64,000 nt of DNA from Linum tenue (GCA_946122785.1 CAMGYJ010000009.1:23719633-23783632), one strand, 5' to 3'. Counted from the stretch's first letter, positions 25,266-37,040 are shown. A program made the numbers and translations. The notes: generated from the sequence alone by a model not told the origin.

Positions 25266-26035
25266 TAGGGGTGAACAAATACACCCGCAAACCGACCCAC
25301 CCGTCCAATCCGACCCAACCCACCCGTATTTATCGCTAAATTGAAGGTTTTGGGTTGGGTGAGGGTTTTCTTTTGTACAACCCGCCTCTTTTGGGTTGGG
25401 TTTGGATTTTGGATTACACAACCCGTAGAACCCGACCCAACCCGTGTTCCAATTATTGGTACGAGTTTGTATCCAAAAAAGTATTTATGTCGTATATAGT
25501 CATACTTATGAGAAAATTAAGATATTTCACCATATTTTTCTCTTAAAGTCTCACTAATCTAATGCATTCTTCGACTTAAAGTTTAGACATATATTTAATA
25601 TAGCCATGATTCAAGTAATTTTTTTTTCTTGTGTACAATTTTAAAAGAATATCATATTATGGATGTGTTCATTTGTAACCTTTTTAGCCTATTTCAACAA
25701 ATGTCGTGAAAAAAACTAGACATAAGTTGAAGTAAATCAAGTTTTATTAAAATTCTAACAATATTTGTGAATTTTGATACCTTTCACCTCGGTTTATTCG
25801 TTTGAATTTTTAATTTGTTATAAAATATTTTTATGATGTAGTATAATTACATATTTTGTGTTGGGTTGGGTTTTTACTTAAAAATATCGCCAACCCGACC
25901 CAACCCAATTAGAAACAAACCGTAGGGTTTAGATTTTTTTGGGTGGGTTTGGGTTTAATATTTTCCAAACCGTAGTGCATGGGTCGGGTGATTAAAATGC
26001 CTAAACCCGGACCACCCGACCCATGTACACCCCTA
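25266..26035. mobile_element. Non-autonomous hAT element 2 (770 bp)
   Basis: A perfect 8-bp TSD AATGGAAG (25258-25265 and 26036-26043) flanks ends TAGGGGTGAACAAATACACC and (reverse complement) TAGGGGTGTACATGGGTCGG. Subterminal regions repeat GACCCAACCC and its complement. No coding capacity. Confidence 0.92.
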
Positions 26036-26539
26036 AATGGAAGTCTGATACCAAACAAACATGCTATAAGAAACCCTGTAGCGTAGCATTTAGGGTTCCT
26101 CTGTCCTTTTACTCCTAAACAGCTTCCTGAGGTGATGATTTTTGCCCTTGTTTATATATTCCCTCTCTGTCGTTTACACAAGTGAGCATTCCAACTCTAC
26201 TTCCTTTCCTACAGCCATTCATACAGGTTTGAACTCATTTTTGACGACTTGCTCTACCACCTAACTACAAAACTCTTGTTATTCATCCAAATCCAATGAG
26301 CTCTCTTGCTGGAGTTTGCAGTTATCCTAATCCATGTTTACACTGTTGATCCATTTCCTAAGACGGGGATCTGCTTACTTTTTGTTTTTTCTCTGGCAGG
26401 GCGGCAGGCCTTTCAGAGGATCGCGATTCTCTCTTTTCACCCGTCCAACAACAGAACTTTTTTGTATATATAATAACAGATATTGTCACTACTCAAGCTC
26501 TGCAACTCCTAATCCCTCCTCACCATCTGATTCACAACC

Positions 26540-26905
26540 ATGCTCACGAAGAGCAACAGTCAAGGAAATCACACGCCAGGAGGAATCGGCAAAGGGGGAG
26601 ACAGTGGTAAATGCAGATCAGGCGAGTCGAGTCCGGGTTTCAGGTTCTGCAGGAGGCCAAAGAGATCAGAGTTGTTGCCGCCGGGGAGATTTTTCAGGCA
26701 TCTGGCTGATAAGCTGTCCAAAGCCATCTGTTTGAAGTGCAGAGCTTCGAGCCGGGTATCTTCTTCTTCTTCTTCTTCTGCGGGGGGAGGGTCAAGGCAA
26801 TTTGTGGCGCCAATTGATGTTTACAGAAAAGAGGCCATCGAGGAATGTATTGAGTTCATCAACCACTCCTCTACTCTGCCTCGATCCAAATCTGTCTCCG
26901 TGTAA
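26540..26905 (+). CDS. Small basic Ser/Gly-rich protein, unrecognised
   Basis: A 121-residue frame opens at 26540 and closes with TAA at 26903-26905. The N-terminal half is rich in Gly, Ser, Lys and Arg; the middle has RFFRHLADKLSKAICLKCRA; a Ser run follows (residues ~79-85), and the C-terminal stretch APIDVYRKEAIEECIEFINH looks like a conserved amphipathic helix ending in a SRSKSVSV-like basic tail. The transcript leader is plausible, with a TATATATAA at about 26465-26474. I think it is a genuine plant gene because of the structured C-terminus and its place in a low-repeat interval, but I do not know the family or function. Confidence 0.5.
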   Translation: MLTKSNSQGNHTPGGIGKGGDSGKCRSGESSPGFRFCRRPKRSELLPPGRFFRHLADKLSKAICLKCRASSRVSSSSSSSAGGGSRQFVAPIDVYRKEAIEECIEFINHSSTLPRSKSVSV

Positions 26906-27467
26906 ACCCAAATCTTGCAGCGATCGAGTAGAATTGAATTATTTCGAAAACCCAGAAGAAGAATCTAAGCGCCAAGCTTCTGCCAGGGAGCGAGCGAGAG
27001 AGAGACCATCTTCAAACATCCGGTTTCAGTTTTCATCGGGAAGCAAAGTCCACTAAGGAGCACCAGATGCAAGAGATATAGGGTTTGTCAATGTAGTAAC
27101 GTAATCTAATGTCATTTACTTGTTACAGATTTCCTGCTATCTTTGAGTTTTGATTGAAGGATCAGTAATTGTTCTAAAAAGGGAATTTGAGTTCCTCTAA
27201 TCAGCTGAAATCCAGTGTGAATTAGTTTAGATTCGCAATGTTATGATGTTGTTTGAGGCAATCAACCCGCACAGATGATACCCAGAAATCAGTTTCCAAG
27301 TCCGTAGCACAGGAAAGATGGAATAGAAGGGTACAGTAGAATGCACGGTGAAGGAGGAACATGAATCATTATGACGGAGAAGGAAACATACACAGACGGG
27401 AGGAAGAGATTAGCAACCAAAAAACAAGCTAACAATATGATATGTTCCTTTTTGCTCTCTGGCGAAC
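26906..27467. other. Intergenic, convergent 3' regions
   Basis: It contains the 3' UTR of the small gene at 26540 and of the minus-strand TSP9-like gene. Nothing else is seen. Confidence 0.5.
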
Positions 27468-27755
27468 TCATTTCTTGGCGAAGAGGCCGCCGAACCCGCC
27501 GTTCTTCTTCTTCTGGGGGACAGCCACGGAGTTTTTCTTGCCGGAAGTAGTCCCGCCGCTGCTGGTGGTGCCGCTCTTGCCCTCGACTTTCTTGAGAATT
27601 GGGTCGGTCTCGTAGAACTGATCCTCTTTGGTCAAGCTGCCCAGAATGAAGTCCAGCAGGCCCTTCTCTTCTTTGCTCCCGCCGGCTCCTTTGGCCGCGG
27701 TGGCTGCCAACACATTCACTGTAGCCGGAGCAAACATAATTGGGAGGGAAGCCAT
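27468..27755 (-). CDS. TSP9: TSP9-like thylakoid soluble phosphoprotein
   Basis: A 95-residue frame on the minus strand. The N-terminus [20 protein letters not shown] looks like a plastid transit peptide; then [20 protein letters not shown] and a flexible Lys/Ser/Thr-rich region with [14 protein letters not shown], ending [10 protein letters not shown]. This order (short helix with [16 protein letters not shown] repeats with phosphorylatable threonines, FGGLFAKK end) matches plant thylakoid soluble phosphoprotein of 9 kDa, a mostly disordered protein linked to light-harvesting complexes and phosphorylated in light. Single exon here. Assignment rests on my memory of the family motifs, so the name is likely but not certain. 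Confidence 0.75.
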   Translation of the reverse strand: MASLPIMFAPATVNVLAATAAKGAGGSKEEKGLLDFILGSLTKEDQFYETDPILKKVEGKSGTTSSGGTTSGKKNSVAVPQKKKNGGFGGLFAKK

Positions 27756-28273
27756 TGTTGCAGTAATTGCGAGTTGGGGAATGAGTGAGGGGATTTTTGG
27801 GGATATATGATGATATGGCTAATGGGGGGAGGTGGAAGGAATGTGAGGTTTTGGTAGCAGAGTGATTGTGGCCTCCACAAGTGGCTTATCTTCTTCTCTT
27901 GCTCTCTTGGTGTTATTTTATTCATCTTTTTTTTTTAATTAATAATAATTTACTTTTTTATTTTCCTGCTGAAAATCGAAGGATGGGAAACAACAAGTAT
28001 GGTCTATGGATATGGGTCCGACACGTGGCGGTGGGATGACCCATTCACTGATAAGGCGATCGTCATCTCATCTCTGGCCAAGCAGCTTTGCGGGCCGGAC
28101 GGATCTGCGGCCTAGAAAAGGTAGAAGAGAAGTGGGCTTTTATTCATTCTGATTCAGGCCTCGAAATTGATAATTGTGGGCACTATTGGACCACCCACAG
28201 AGCCGATTACAAGAAGGGGCCTTTTAATTTCTCAACGAGGGGCACGAATAGAAAAAGAGGGAAACATCTAAAA

Positions 28274-28313
<40 letters not shown>

Positions 28314-28387
28314 TATGGAAACGAGTTGTTTTGGTTTTGTAGCAGAAACTTCGGGCTAAATCATTTTAAGGTCATTCATGAATTTTC
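27756..28387. other. Upstream region of TSP9-like gene with (AAT)n microsatellite
   Basis: The 5' side of the minus-strand gene. It contains an (AAT/ATA)n tract at about 28274-28311 and A/T runs. No gene is seen. Confidence 0.5.
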
Positions 28388-28801
28388 TGTAAACAAAAGA
28401 TAATTCATGAATAATTCTTGAGATGTAAAACATAATAGCATGAATCTTAAAATTAGATGATTTCACAAATCGGTAATAGATCAAGAAAATCTATCTCGAT
28501 CCATGACGAGAGCAGCAACGACGGCTTGAGTAGTAATCACCGGAATTGAGTTTCTCTCTCTTGACCCCTTTAGGTTTTAGGTTTAGAGATTTCTGTGACG
28601 GCTAAGAAATTTTATATAATGGGTTGAAAGAGGACCAATCCTAGGATTTCTTTATATAGACCCACCATCAGGGTATATTAGGAAATTACCTTTCATTAAC
28701 CTAACCAATATATGACTTACCTTATATATTAAACCATTAAATGATAATTACACTTGGGCCACAATTATTCCCTAGTGATCTATACGGGAATTGGGCTTAC
28801 A
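28388..28801 (-). repeat. 3' LTR of a minus-strand Copia retrotransposon
   Basis: On the minus strand the LTR would begin TGTAAGCCCAATTCCCG (at 28801) directly after a purine tract AAGTGGGAGAA, and end ...TTGTTTACA (28388), with TGTAA/TTACA ends. It lies downstream of the Copia RNase H end. The outer end is inferred from the TG...CA rule only. Confidence 0.6.
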
Positions 28802-29189
28802 TTCTCCCACTTGGCCCATGTGTCATTATATATCACAATATCTAATAATAAACATAAGTGTGCACATCATAAGATAAATCCATAATATTTGGTTCACCAT
28901 AAAGTCATAATCAAGTATGAAAGCTAGATTAGGATCATGGCGGTTCTATATCAATTTATCGACATAGTCCCTTCCATGTACCACAAAACTAGTTTCATGC
29001 TCAATATGACACATAACAAGGTATTCATAATGCTCCAACAATAATGTCTTCCCTAAAGACAAAAATCTTGTTCTGTTCACATTATGCATAATGTATATAT
29101 ACTGATCATAATAAATAAAACAAGATTCATAACTTTATTCCATAAACAAAATAAATGAGCTCAAAGTGTCAATCCATGAAACATAAAAT

Positions 29190-29649
29190 AATTTTAGTCA
29201 TGACGTCCTATAATCCCCATCCTTTCGACATGTTCAGTAAATGTCTTAAGAGGCAATCATTTTGTTAATGGATCAGCAATCATAAGCTGTGTGCTAATAT
29301 GCTCGATCGACACCCTTTGTTTCTGAACTTCTTCTTTAACGACAAAGTATTTCACCTCCATATGCTTAGCACCCTTCGAATACTTGTCATTCTTAGAGAA
29401 GAATACTGCTGCGGAATTATCACAGTAAATTTTCAGCGGCTTAGCAATAGTGTCGACAATTCCAAGTCCAGAAATAAAATTCCGCAGCCATAAACCATGA
29501 TTCGTAGCTTCATAACAAGCTATGAATTCAGCTTCCATAGTGGATGTGGCAATAACAGACTGCTTTGCACTCTTCCATGAAAATTGCCCTGCGGCTAAAA
29601 GGAACAAATAGCCAAAAGTAGACTTTCTGGTGTCTACACATCCAGCATA
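29190..29649 (-). pseudogene. Copia RNase H domain fragment, split by a CACTA element
   Basis: The minus-strand reading is [20 protein letters not shown], then [20 protein letters not shown] (Copia RNase H with the STMEAE catalytic block), [15 protein letters not shown], then [10 protein letters not shown] followed by a stop and LPLKTFTEHVERMG, the usual C-terminus of Copia polyproteins. The internal TGA makes it a pseudogene. The frame is cut at YAGC by the CACTA element; the residues Y-S-D-Y before it are found in frame at 34344 onward. Confidence 0.88.
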
Positions 29650-30722
29650 CACTACAAGAAACTGGCCTTTTTGCGACGGTAAAATTCGTCGCCAAAGACC
29701 CTAAAATCTGTCGCCAAATGTATCTGCGACGAACCATGGCGTCGCTGAAGACGGTTTCAGTCCGTCGCCTATACCGCGTCGGGTTAGGTTTCTGCGACGA
29801 ATTTTAGTGCATCGTCGCAAAAGATGCCATTCGTCGCTGAAGATCGAAGCTTTAGCGACGATAGATTCGTCGCAAAGTGCTGGAATTGGCGACGAAACAT
29901 GTGTCGTCGCAATGATTCGGCGACGAAATTTTCGTCGCAAAGTAGATTACTTCCGCAACGACATAATTCGTCGCGAACCTTTAGCGACGGGTGTTATCAT
30001 CGCCAAATTCACTGATTTGGACACGGTTATACAACTTTTGGCGACGAATAGTTGCGTCGCTAAAGCGTCATTTATTTATGGGATACAAATTCAATATTAA
30101 TCAATTTTGTTATTCTTTTGTCAATACACTGTCAGCAACATTCTGCTGTAAATAGAAACAAATCTAAGGCCTTTCGCCGTAAACAAATACATACATATAA
30201 AACTTTAAAGAATATATCTATACACTAACCATGAAATTTTCAATCTCCATAAAACTATTACACTAACATGAAAGTTTTAATTGTTCATACTCAAAAAAAT
30301 CAACATCATACTCCTTGGCCAAAAATATCCAACCTTAGCTGATGATCTGCATACATAATCAATCAACAAGAAAGTAACAAGTTATTGTGATAATTTAGGT
30401 ATGCACAAATATGCAACTAGAAAAGTCCAGAATTTCATTTGTAACATATTTGACCAACGGCCTGGAACCAACAAATGCAGAACTCAAGATCAATGCACTT
30501 ACTATCTTCAAACTAAATCCTCTTGAAATTTACAGAATCAAACTCATGAGCAGAAGTCTTTGATTCATGCTTGATTCCATAAAAGAGCATGGCAACATAC
30601 CAATATGTCACCTACTATCAATTTGTCTTTTCCTACCACTCAATCCCTCCAAAAGTTATCATATGAAGACCAAAAATTGCAGACCCCTGCCACATTTCTG
30701 TTTTCATTTTCATTATAGTTTC

Positions 30723-31025
30723 CCATAACTATTAAGTAGCGGGGAATTATAGCCACAATTATCGAAATACAAATTATTAGCCATAACTATTGTTGTGGGT
30801 CAAGATTTGCCTAACAGCCCGTTACTGTTTTCAAATTTTTAACGTAGAAGGCCATGTCAGCATCGTAAAAAATATGATATGATGACTACCACGTGGGAGC
30901 CAGCTCACCATCGTAAAAGTTTAGTCATCATTACTAACATAAGTGTTAACGAAAACTTAACGATTGGCTAATAATTTGTATTTCGATAGTTGTGGCTATA
31001 ATTCCCCGCTGCTTGATAGTTATGG
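30723..31025. mobile_element. Small inverted-repeat element inside the CACTA element
   Basis: About 60 bp at 30723-30782 (starting CCATAACTATTAAGTAGCGG) recurs inverted at 30966-31025 with few mismatches. The ~180-bp interior is non-coding. The long arms suggest a Mutator-type MITE, but I found no clear TSD. Confidence 0.7.
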
Positions 31026-32101
31026 CTAATATATTGTATTTGCCCTAAAAATTAAAGTAAAAAGGAAACAGAATGAAAGTTTACAAAAAATACCTATTCT
31101 CAAGTCGAAAGAGTAATCCCAATAAAATCTTTCTAACTTTCCCTTCGTGGCATCTTTTACTCTTGTCCCTCCATTGAGCTGCTCCCAAACCATTGTTTAT
31201 CACGTTTACCTTCATCCTTTCTCTCTTCAGCCATCTCCCTTCCATGAAATAGTTCTAGTCCATGCTTTACATGCAAAGCAAAAAATGGTTCTACTTAGAA
31301 ATTGTAGAGTAATAGACTAGATATTTAATCGAATAGAGGACAAAAAACCAACACAAAGCTCAAAATCGCATCTTCCAATTCCTCTTCTTCATTTGACCAT
31401 CTGTCTTTCAATGACTACTATTCTAAGATAAACAAATTAAACAAAAATCCCTAATCTAATCAAGTTCACACCTAGAACATAAATGCTTAAAGAACCCCAG
31501 TCAAAAGTACCTGGTTCCTCGACTCATCCTTTTCCAAGTTGTCATTCTACCTCTGGTGCGAACCCACAGGCAGATCTTCCTCTGATGCTCCACTTTAGTG
31601 ACTACGAAAGCTGAAATAGGAGATTACTTCATTGCAACTCTGCTAGAAAACTCACAGGGTCACTGTTGTCCTAGTCCTTTGACGATTTTAAGTTAAGCGC
31701 CAGAAAGAAAGAGGTCAAACTTTCGAAAAGGGTTATATAAGGAGTTAAACTAAAATGTGAAAGAGGAGAACAAAAAATAAGGAAAGGCATGAAGAACAGA
31801 GATGCATTGGGTGTTTGGATGATCTTCCCACGGAGTACTTAAATAAAAACTAACAATATTTTAGTTCAAACTTGTCCACTCTCTCTCACGAAAACATCAA
31901 CTTAGGTACTCACACAGGAGAACTTTCACCAAGCTATGCTAAGCAGATAAAATCAAGAACAGAAGATGACCTGAACAGTTGGATGTTGGCTGTGATTTCT
32001 ACCATTGACCCGGCCAAGCATCAATTGAAACTACAAGGAAGCTGAGAAGATATGCCGACCTGGACGAATCTACAAATCAAGGCGATTGGGTCTGAGAATC
32101 A

Positions 32102-32350
32102 TTGGGAAAAAAGGGACCTAAAGTTGTGGTGGCCGCAACAACGGATGCTCTTCAATTCAAAGGCGGGAGAAGCGAACTACCATTCTCGTACCTCATCAAG
32201 AATCCAAATAGAATCCCACCCATCTCGACCGAATCTTCCATCGTTATCTCTAAGACCAATGGTTCTTTCGGCAACACCTTCATATCAAACCCTCGTTTGA
32301 CTGCATTTCCAGGCCTCGATTTTCTGAATCCGGCGAGAGATGCTTTTTGA
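32102..32350 (+). other. Open frame inside the CACTA element, possible captured fragment
   Basis: 82 codons starting MGKKGPKVVVAATTDALQFK. It is more protein-like than its surroundings but I recognise no family; it could be a piece of a captured host gene or chance. Confidence 0.2.
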
Positions 32351-32550
32351 GTCTGCAAGGAATTGAAGTTTTAGAAGAAGAACAGATTACATATTTCTAC
32401 TCGAGGAAGAAACCAGACCCGCGATAGAGATCGAAGGGCCAGGGCGGCGGCGATGCTATGGCCATGTGAAGCCGCGAAGGTTAGGGTTGGGGAAAAGGGT
32501 TGATGCGTTTGAGAGGCTCGAATTGGGGGACTCTGCATCACATCACATGT

Positions 32551-33739
32551 TAGGGGTGGGCATCCGGTTCGGTAAACCCGAACCGAACCGAACCGAAACC
32601 GAACAAAACCGAACCGAAACCGAACTATTGTAACTCGGTTCGAAATTCGGAAGGCAAAACTCTACACTTTGGAAACCAGGGTCGCTCGACCGAACCCGAA
32701 ATTCCGAATTCTGACCGAACAAACCGAAATTCATCCCCCTCCCAGGCTTCCACACACAGCCCACAATTACAAGCCCACTCTAACACACACAACCAACAAT
32801 TAGAAACCCACAAACCCAAGCACACTAGAAAAAGTCTACCACTAAAACCCTAGCCCAGACCAAAAATCTTCTTCTTCTTACAAAGTCCTTCCTCGTTGCC
32901 TTCTCCATCCCCTGCCGTACATGCGCTACCGCCAACGGCTGCCTCTCGCCGGCCACTGGAGTCCATCACCTTCCCCTCTCTCCGTTCTCTTCTCATCGCC
33001 GACCAAACTCAGAAAACCAACCAAAAACAAAAATCACAGATTGGCAAAAGCATACAAAACATTTGAATTAAACAAAAACATAATGGATTTACCAAGGCGG
33101 GATCTAGATCTGTTCCTGCCGTTCACGATATTGGCTGTGCCATGTCGTTGTCTACGGCGGTACCCTATCTGAGATCCACGACGGCATGCAACGGCGGGGC
33201 GCCTCTTCTGCGGCGGGCGGCGGCGACATGCAACGGCGGGGCGCCTCTTCTGCGGCGGACGGCGGGGACATCCTATTCCAGATCCATGGTGGCATGCAAC
33301 GGCGGCGCGCCTCATCTCTCTCCACCCTCGCAGCAGTCAAAGTCGCAGAGGAGAGAAGAGAAGAGAGGGGGGAGCGGAAGGGAGAGTTGGTCGACGGTGA
33401 TTCTGGACGGCGGTAGAGAAGGAAGAGGAGGAGGTGGGAGGAGGATTAATGAAAGCAAGATTTGAGGGAAAGTAGCAGAGGGAGATGGAGGGAGTAGTTT
33501 GACGGGCAGAGGAAAATGGGAGTGGGAGGCGGATTAATGGCAGAGAGAGATTTGAGGGAGGGGTCTGGAAGTTCGGAATAGGTAGGTAACCCGAACCGAA
33601 CCGGAATATAACTCGGTTCGGTCAAACCGAACCGAGTTATAGCTCGGTTCGAATTCGGTTGGGGTGCAGGCTAATTCGGAAATTCGGCATATACTATTTC
33701 GGTTCGGTTTAAACCGAACCGACCGAACGCCCACCCCTA
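32551..33739. mobile_element. Non-autonomous hAT element 3 (1189 bp)
   Basis: A perfect 8-bp TSD TCACATGT (32543-32550 and 33740-33747) flanks ends TAGGGGTGGGCATCCGG and (reverse complement) TAGGGGTGGGCGTTCGG. Subterminal arrays of CCGAACCGAA and its complement occur at both ends. The GC-rich interior has a 42-bp tandem repeat (33185, 33227, and a partial copy at 33293) beginning CATGCAACGGCGG. Inserted in the CACTA element. Confidence 0.93.
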
Positions 33740-34343
33740 TCACATGTGGGGTTTATGATAGAGGCATGAGAGGCCCAACTTATTAACAACTTGTTAGCAA
33801 ACATCACGACGCCGTTTCAAACTCTTGGCCCTCATCATGGTATTTGAATTTTTCCAAAACATTATTTTATTCTCCTTAAACCTTATTTTTTATATTGTCA
33901 AAAATAAAACATTAGTTTGTGCGAGTGAGCGGGCGGCGGGTAAAACTGAAAAGTGAAAACCCTTGTAGAAATTATTTATTCAAGTTATTTTTTATATAAA
34001 AATTTATTCAAGTTATTTTGTGCATAGAAAATGAGACATTTATGAGTCATCACATAAAGCAGGTATTTAGCGATGAAATGTTTCGTCGCAAAAACCACAA
34101 TTGTTTTAGCGATAAAAGTGTCGTCGCAGAAGGCACTCAAAGTATCAGCGACGAAAAGTTTGTCGCGTAATAACTATACTTCGTCGCCAAAACAGTTTCT
34201 CCAACCATATAGTTTGTTTTCTGAAAGTTAGCTCTTTTAGCGACGAAATAAATAAATCCGTCGCCAAAAAGCTACTTTCTGCGACGATTTCCTTTGTCGT
34301 CGCCAGAATTTCGTCGCCAAAGGTCCTGTTTTTTGTAGTGATA

Positions 34344-34570
34344 ATCTGAATATGAAGTAATTGGCTCAGGGACACCTTCGGTCGTCCTCTTCATTACCCT
34401 GCAAGTAAAAATAGGGAGGATAATTAGACTGCTCTCCTTCCCCATCTTCTTCTTCTTCCTCCTCCTCTCCGTCTCCGTCATCATCATCATGATCAGATGA
34501 CACGCTTCATGTCTCATGTTCTTCCTCTTCACCTTGATGCTCATTGAGCTCAGCATGTACCTCAGCACCC
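34344..34570 (-). pseudogene. Distal part of the Copia fragment beyond the CACTA insertion
   Basis: When the CACTA element and one TSD are disregarded, the minus-strand frame runs from ...PITSYSDY directly into AGCVDTRKS, matching the Copia SDxxYAG motif. Further upstream the reading turns into an acidic low-complexity stretch that I do not recognise as Copia, so the fragment probably ends nearby. Confidence 0.55.
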
Positions 34571-34978
34571 AAAAGATTCATTGGACTTTAAAGACTAAAA
34601 TTCAAACTCAACCCAATGGATACCAGTGAGTGCATAAGTGTCCATTATTTCATGTTAGAGAGTGGTATAAGATCCAGTATATTTTTTTCTCAACAACTCG
34701 AGTTATTGGGAGTGTTTATGACACTTCATAGACGTAGTCACAAATAATTTCATCAAAACTAATATATTCTATTGAATCATTGTACTAGTTATGGTATATA
34801 TTGGACACAACTGATATTTAGTGGAATTTAGGATAGACGAAATTTATTATTTATCAACTGATTTTACCCAACTCTCTACTGCCTGCTGCAATCTTCAAAT
34901 GGAAACTCTATTTAAACAATTTCCATAACCATTACAACACCCTCTACGATATACAGTTCTTTATGTGGTAGTTGTAAC

Positions 34979-35800
34979 TAGGGGTGGCAGCCGGTCGGTT
35001 TCGGTTTAACCGAAAACCGAAATCTCGGTTTTCGGTTAAACGAGATATGACCAATCACTACCGACGACCGACCGTTCAAACAGCCCCGGTTAGCAGCAAA
35101 CCGACCGGCCGGTTTTCGGTTTAGGTGCGATTTAACGGGGGCAACCGAAAATGTGAAGGCCAGTTCGGTTTAACTGCCTAACCGACCAGTAACCGACCTC
35201 TTGTTAGATAAGATTAAAAAATTAAATAAAAAAATTGAAAGAAATAAATAAAGAAAATCCTAGCCACACTTACCTTATCTTCTTCCTCTTCTCTCCTCTC
35301 TCTTATACGCATAAACAAACTTCTTCTTCTCTCCTCTCCTCTCTCTTTTACCCAGAAACAAAGAAAAAAAATCAAAACTTTCCTTATCTTCTTCCTCTTC
35401 TCTCCTCTCTCTTTTACGCAGACCAAACCTCTTCTTCTTCTCTGGTGTAGGCGGCGGGGCGACGAGGGTGGAGGCGGCGGGGCGACGACGACGAATGCAA
35501 AGACGGAGGAGGTTCGCAGGCGAACTGGGTGGAGTCGGCGGTGAGGCACGGCGTGGAATCGGGGAGATGGGGGAGGGAAGGGTCGTCGAATTAGGTTATT
35601 CGATTTGGGGGTGAAGGATTTTTTGCAGTTTTGGGATGGGGAGAAGGAAATTTTTGGTGAGGGTCAGTTAGCCGGCTAGCCGGAGTCCTCTGATACGCAT
35701 CCGAACACCGACCGAGGTCGGTTTTTGCCGGTTTTCGGTTAGTCGGTTACTGTCGATTTTCGGTTATAACCGCTAACCGGCAACCGATTTGCCAGCCCTA
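34979..35800. mobile_element. Non-autonomous hAT element 4 (822 bp)
   Basis: A perfect 8-bp TSD GTTGTAAC (34971-34978 and 35801-35808) flanks ends TAGGGGTGGCAGCCGG and (reverse complement) TAGGGCTGGCAAATCGG. Subterminal CGGTTTTCGG and CCGAAAACCG motifs. No transposase. Confidence 0.94.
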
Positions 35801-35815
35801 GTTGTAACTTGTTGG

Positions 35816-36953
35816 TAGGGCTGTCATTTCGGTTTCCGGTTAGCGGCTAACCGGCCGGTCTAACCGTTAACCGCCGGTTAGTGGCTAACCGAAAACCGAA
35901 AATAAACAGTCTCGGTCGGTTGGCGGAACATGGGTGTGGGCAGGCGGTTAGCCGAGTAACCGAGGCCGGTTAACCGGCTAACCGGCTCTAACCGACCGAG
36001 TAATACGCCGCCGTTTTGAATTGGGAGAAAACGACCCCAACCCTAGACACTCTCGAGTCTCGTCCCTCTTCATCCTCTCGACTGCGCGAAATCGTCCCTC
36101 TTCTTCCTCCCCCAGCCTCCAAATCGTCGGCCGTCGGCCCGTCGCACAGCGCCCGCCAGCCCGCCATCGCAAGACTCCGCCATCGCCGGCCGCGTCTCCA
36201 GTCGCCTCGCCACTCTGCCGCCACCCTCCAATCGCCGCCAGTCACCAATCGCCGCCACCCTCCAATCGCCGCCACCCTCCAATCGCCGCCAACCTCCAAT
36301 CGCTCGCCAGTCTGCCGCCACGGCGCCACCCTCCAATCGCCAGTAGCGATCTTCCCCTTCCCCTTCCCCCTCCACCTCGCCGCCTCCAGTCTAGCAAGTA
36401 GGCAGCAGCTCGCCAGCTCCTTTGTTCCGCAACCAAAGCCTAGAGACGCAAAAATGGTTCAGAATCTTATTTTAAACCACAAAATATAAAAGAATCATAC
36501 ATGCAGACCAGATCTTACCTTTAACCGGGCTGTGATTGTTGTTATCAGCGTCACTGTCATGTGAAGAAGGTTTGGATCTGGCAGGGGCAATGAACTAATG
36601 GAAAGCAGGTTATTTGATTTATTCTTGATTGAGAGAGGACGAGAGAAATTGAGAGATGGATGATGGAGAAGCAGGATCTCTGCTTTTGTTGTTTGTTTCT
36701 AGAGGAAGAAGAGGCGTAGTGAGAGATCAAGAATGAAAGAGAGAGGAGAGTTGTTGGACCGGTCGGTTTTTGGCGGTCTTCGGTCGGTAAGGACAGCAGA
36801 TCAAACCGACCCTCCCTTTTTCGGTGCTGCCGGTTTAACCGTGCCTTAACCGAAACCGCCCGGTCGGTTTACGGATAACCGAGGCGCCAGGGTCGGTCGG
36901 TGGCCGGTAGTAACTGGTCAGGTCTCGGTTTAACCGACCGGTTGACAGCCCTA
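35816..36953. mobile_element. Non-autonomous hAT element 5 (1138 bp)
   Basis: A perfect 8-bp TSD CTTGTTGG (35808-35815 and 36954-36961) flanks ends TAGGGCTGTCATTTCGG and (reverse complement) TAGGGCTGTCAACCGGTC. Subterminal CCGGTTAACCGG-type motifs. The interior holds a GC-rich block with a 17-bp tandem repeat CGCCGCCACCCTCCAAT (about 36230-36310). Its TSD shares base 35808 with the TSD of element 4. Confidence 0.94.
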
Positions 36954-37040
36954 CTTGTTGGTGAAGTTTAGTTTAATTGGTAGAGGTACGTAGTTTTTTT
37001 TAATGAATTAGACCGACGTACGTTGTTGGCGGATAGGTTT

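Larger units (their letters stand above)
29650..34340. mobile_element. Non-autonomous CACTA element, 4.7 kb
   Basis: The left end is CACTACAAGAAACTGGCCTT and the reverse complement of the right end is CACTACAAAAAACAGGACCT; a 3-bp TSD ATA lies on both sides (29647-29649, 34341-34343). Subterminal regions (29670-30065 and 34065-34320) are filled with GCGACGAA and TTCGTCGC motifs on both strands, the typical transposase-binding array. No TNP2-type transposase frame is visible. Nested within it are an inverted-repeat element (30723-31025) and hAT element 3 (32551-33739). Confidence 0.92.

Noticed and set aside
33142..33465. A gene within hAT element 3
   Set aside because: The frames follow a 42-bp tandem repeat and have no domain features; a captured fragment remains possible.
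36016..36489. 157-codon Pro/Ser/Arg-rich frame inside hAT element 5
   Set aside because: It is produced by a 17-bp GC-rich tandem repeat that is open in several frames on both strands.
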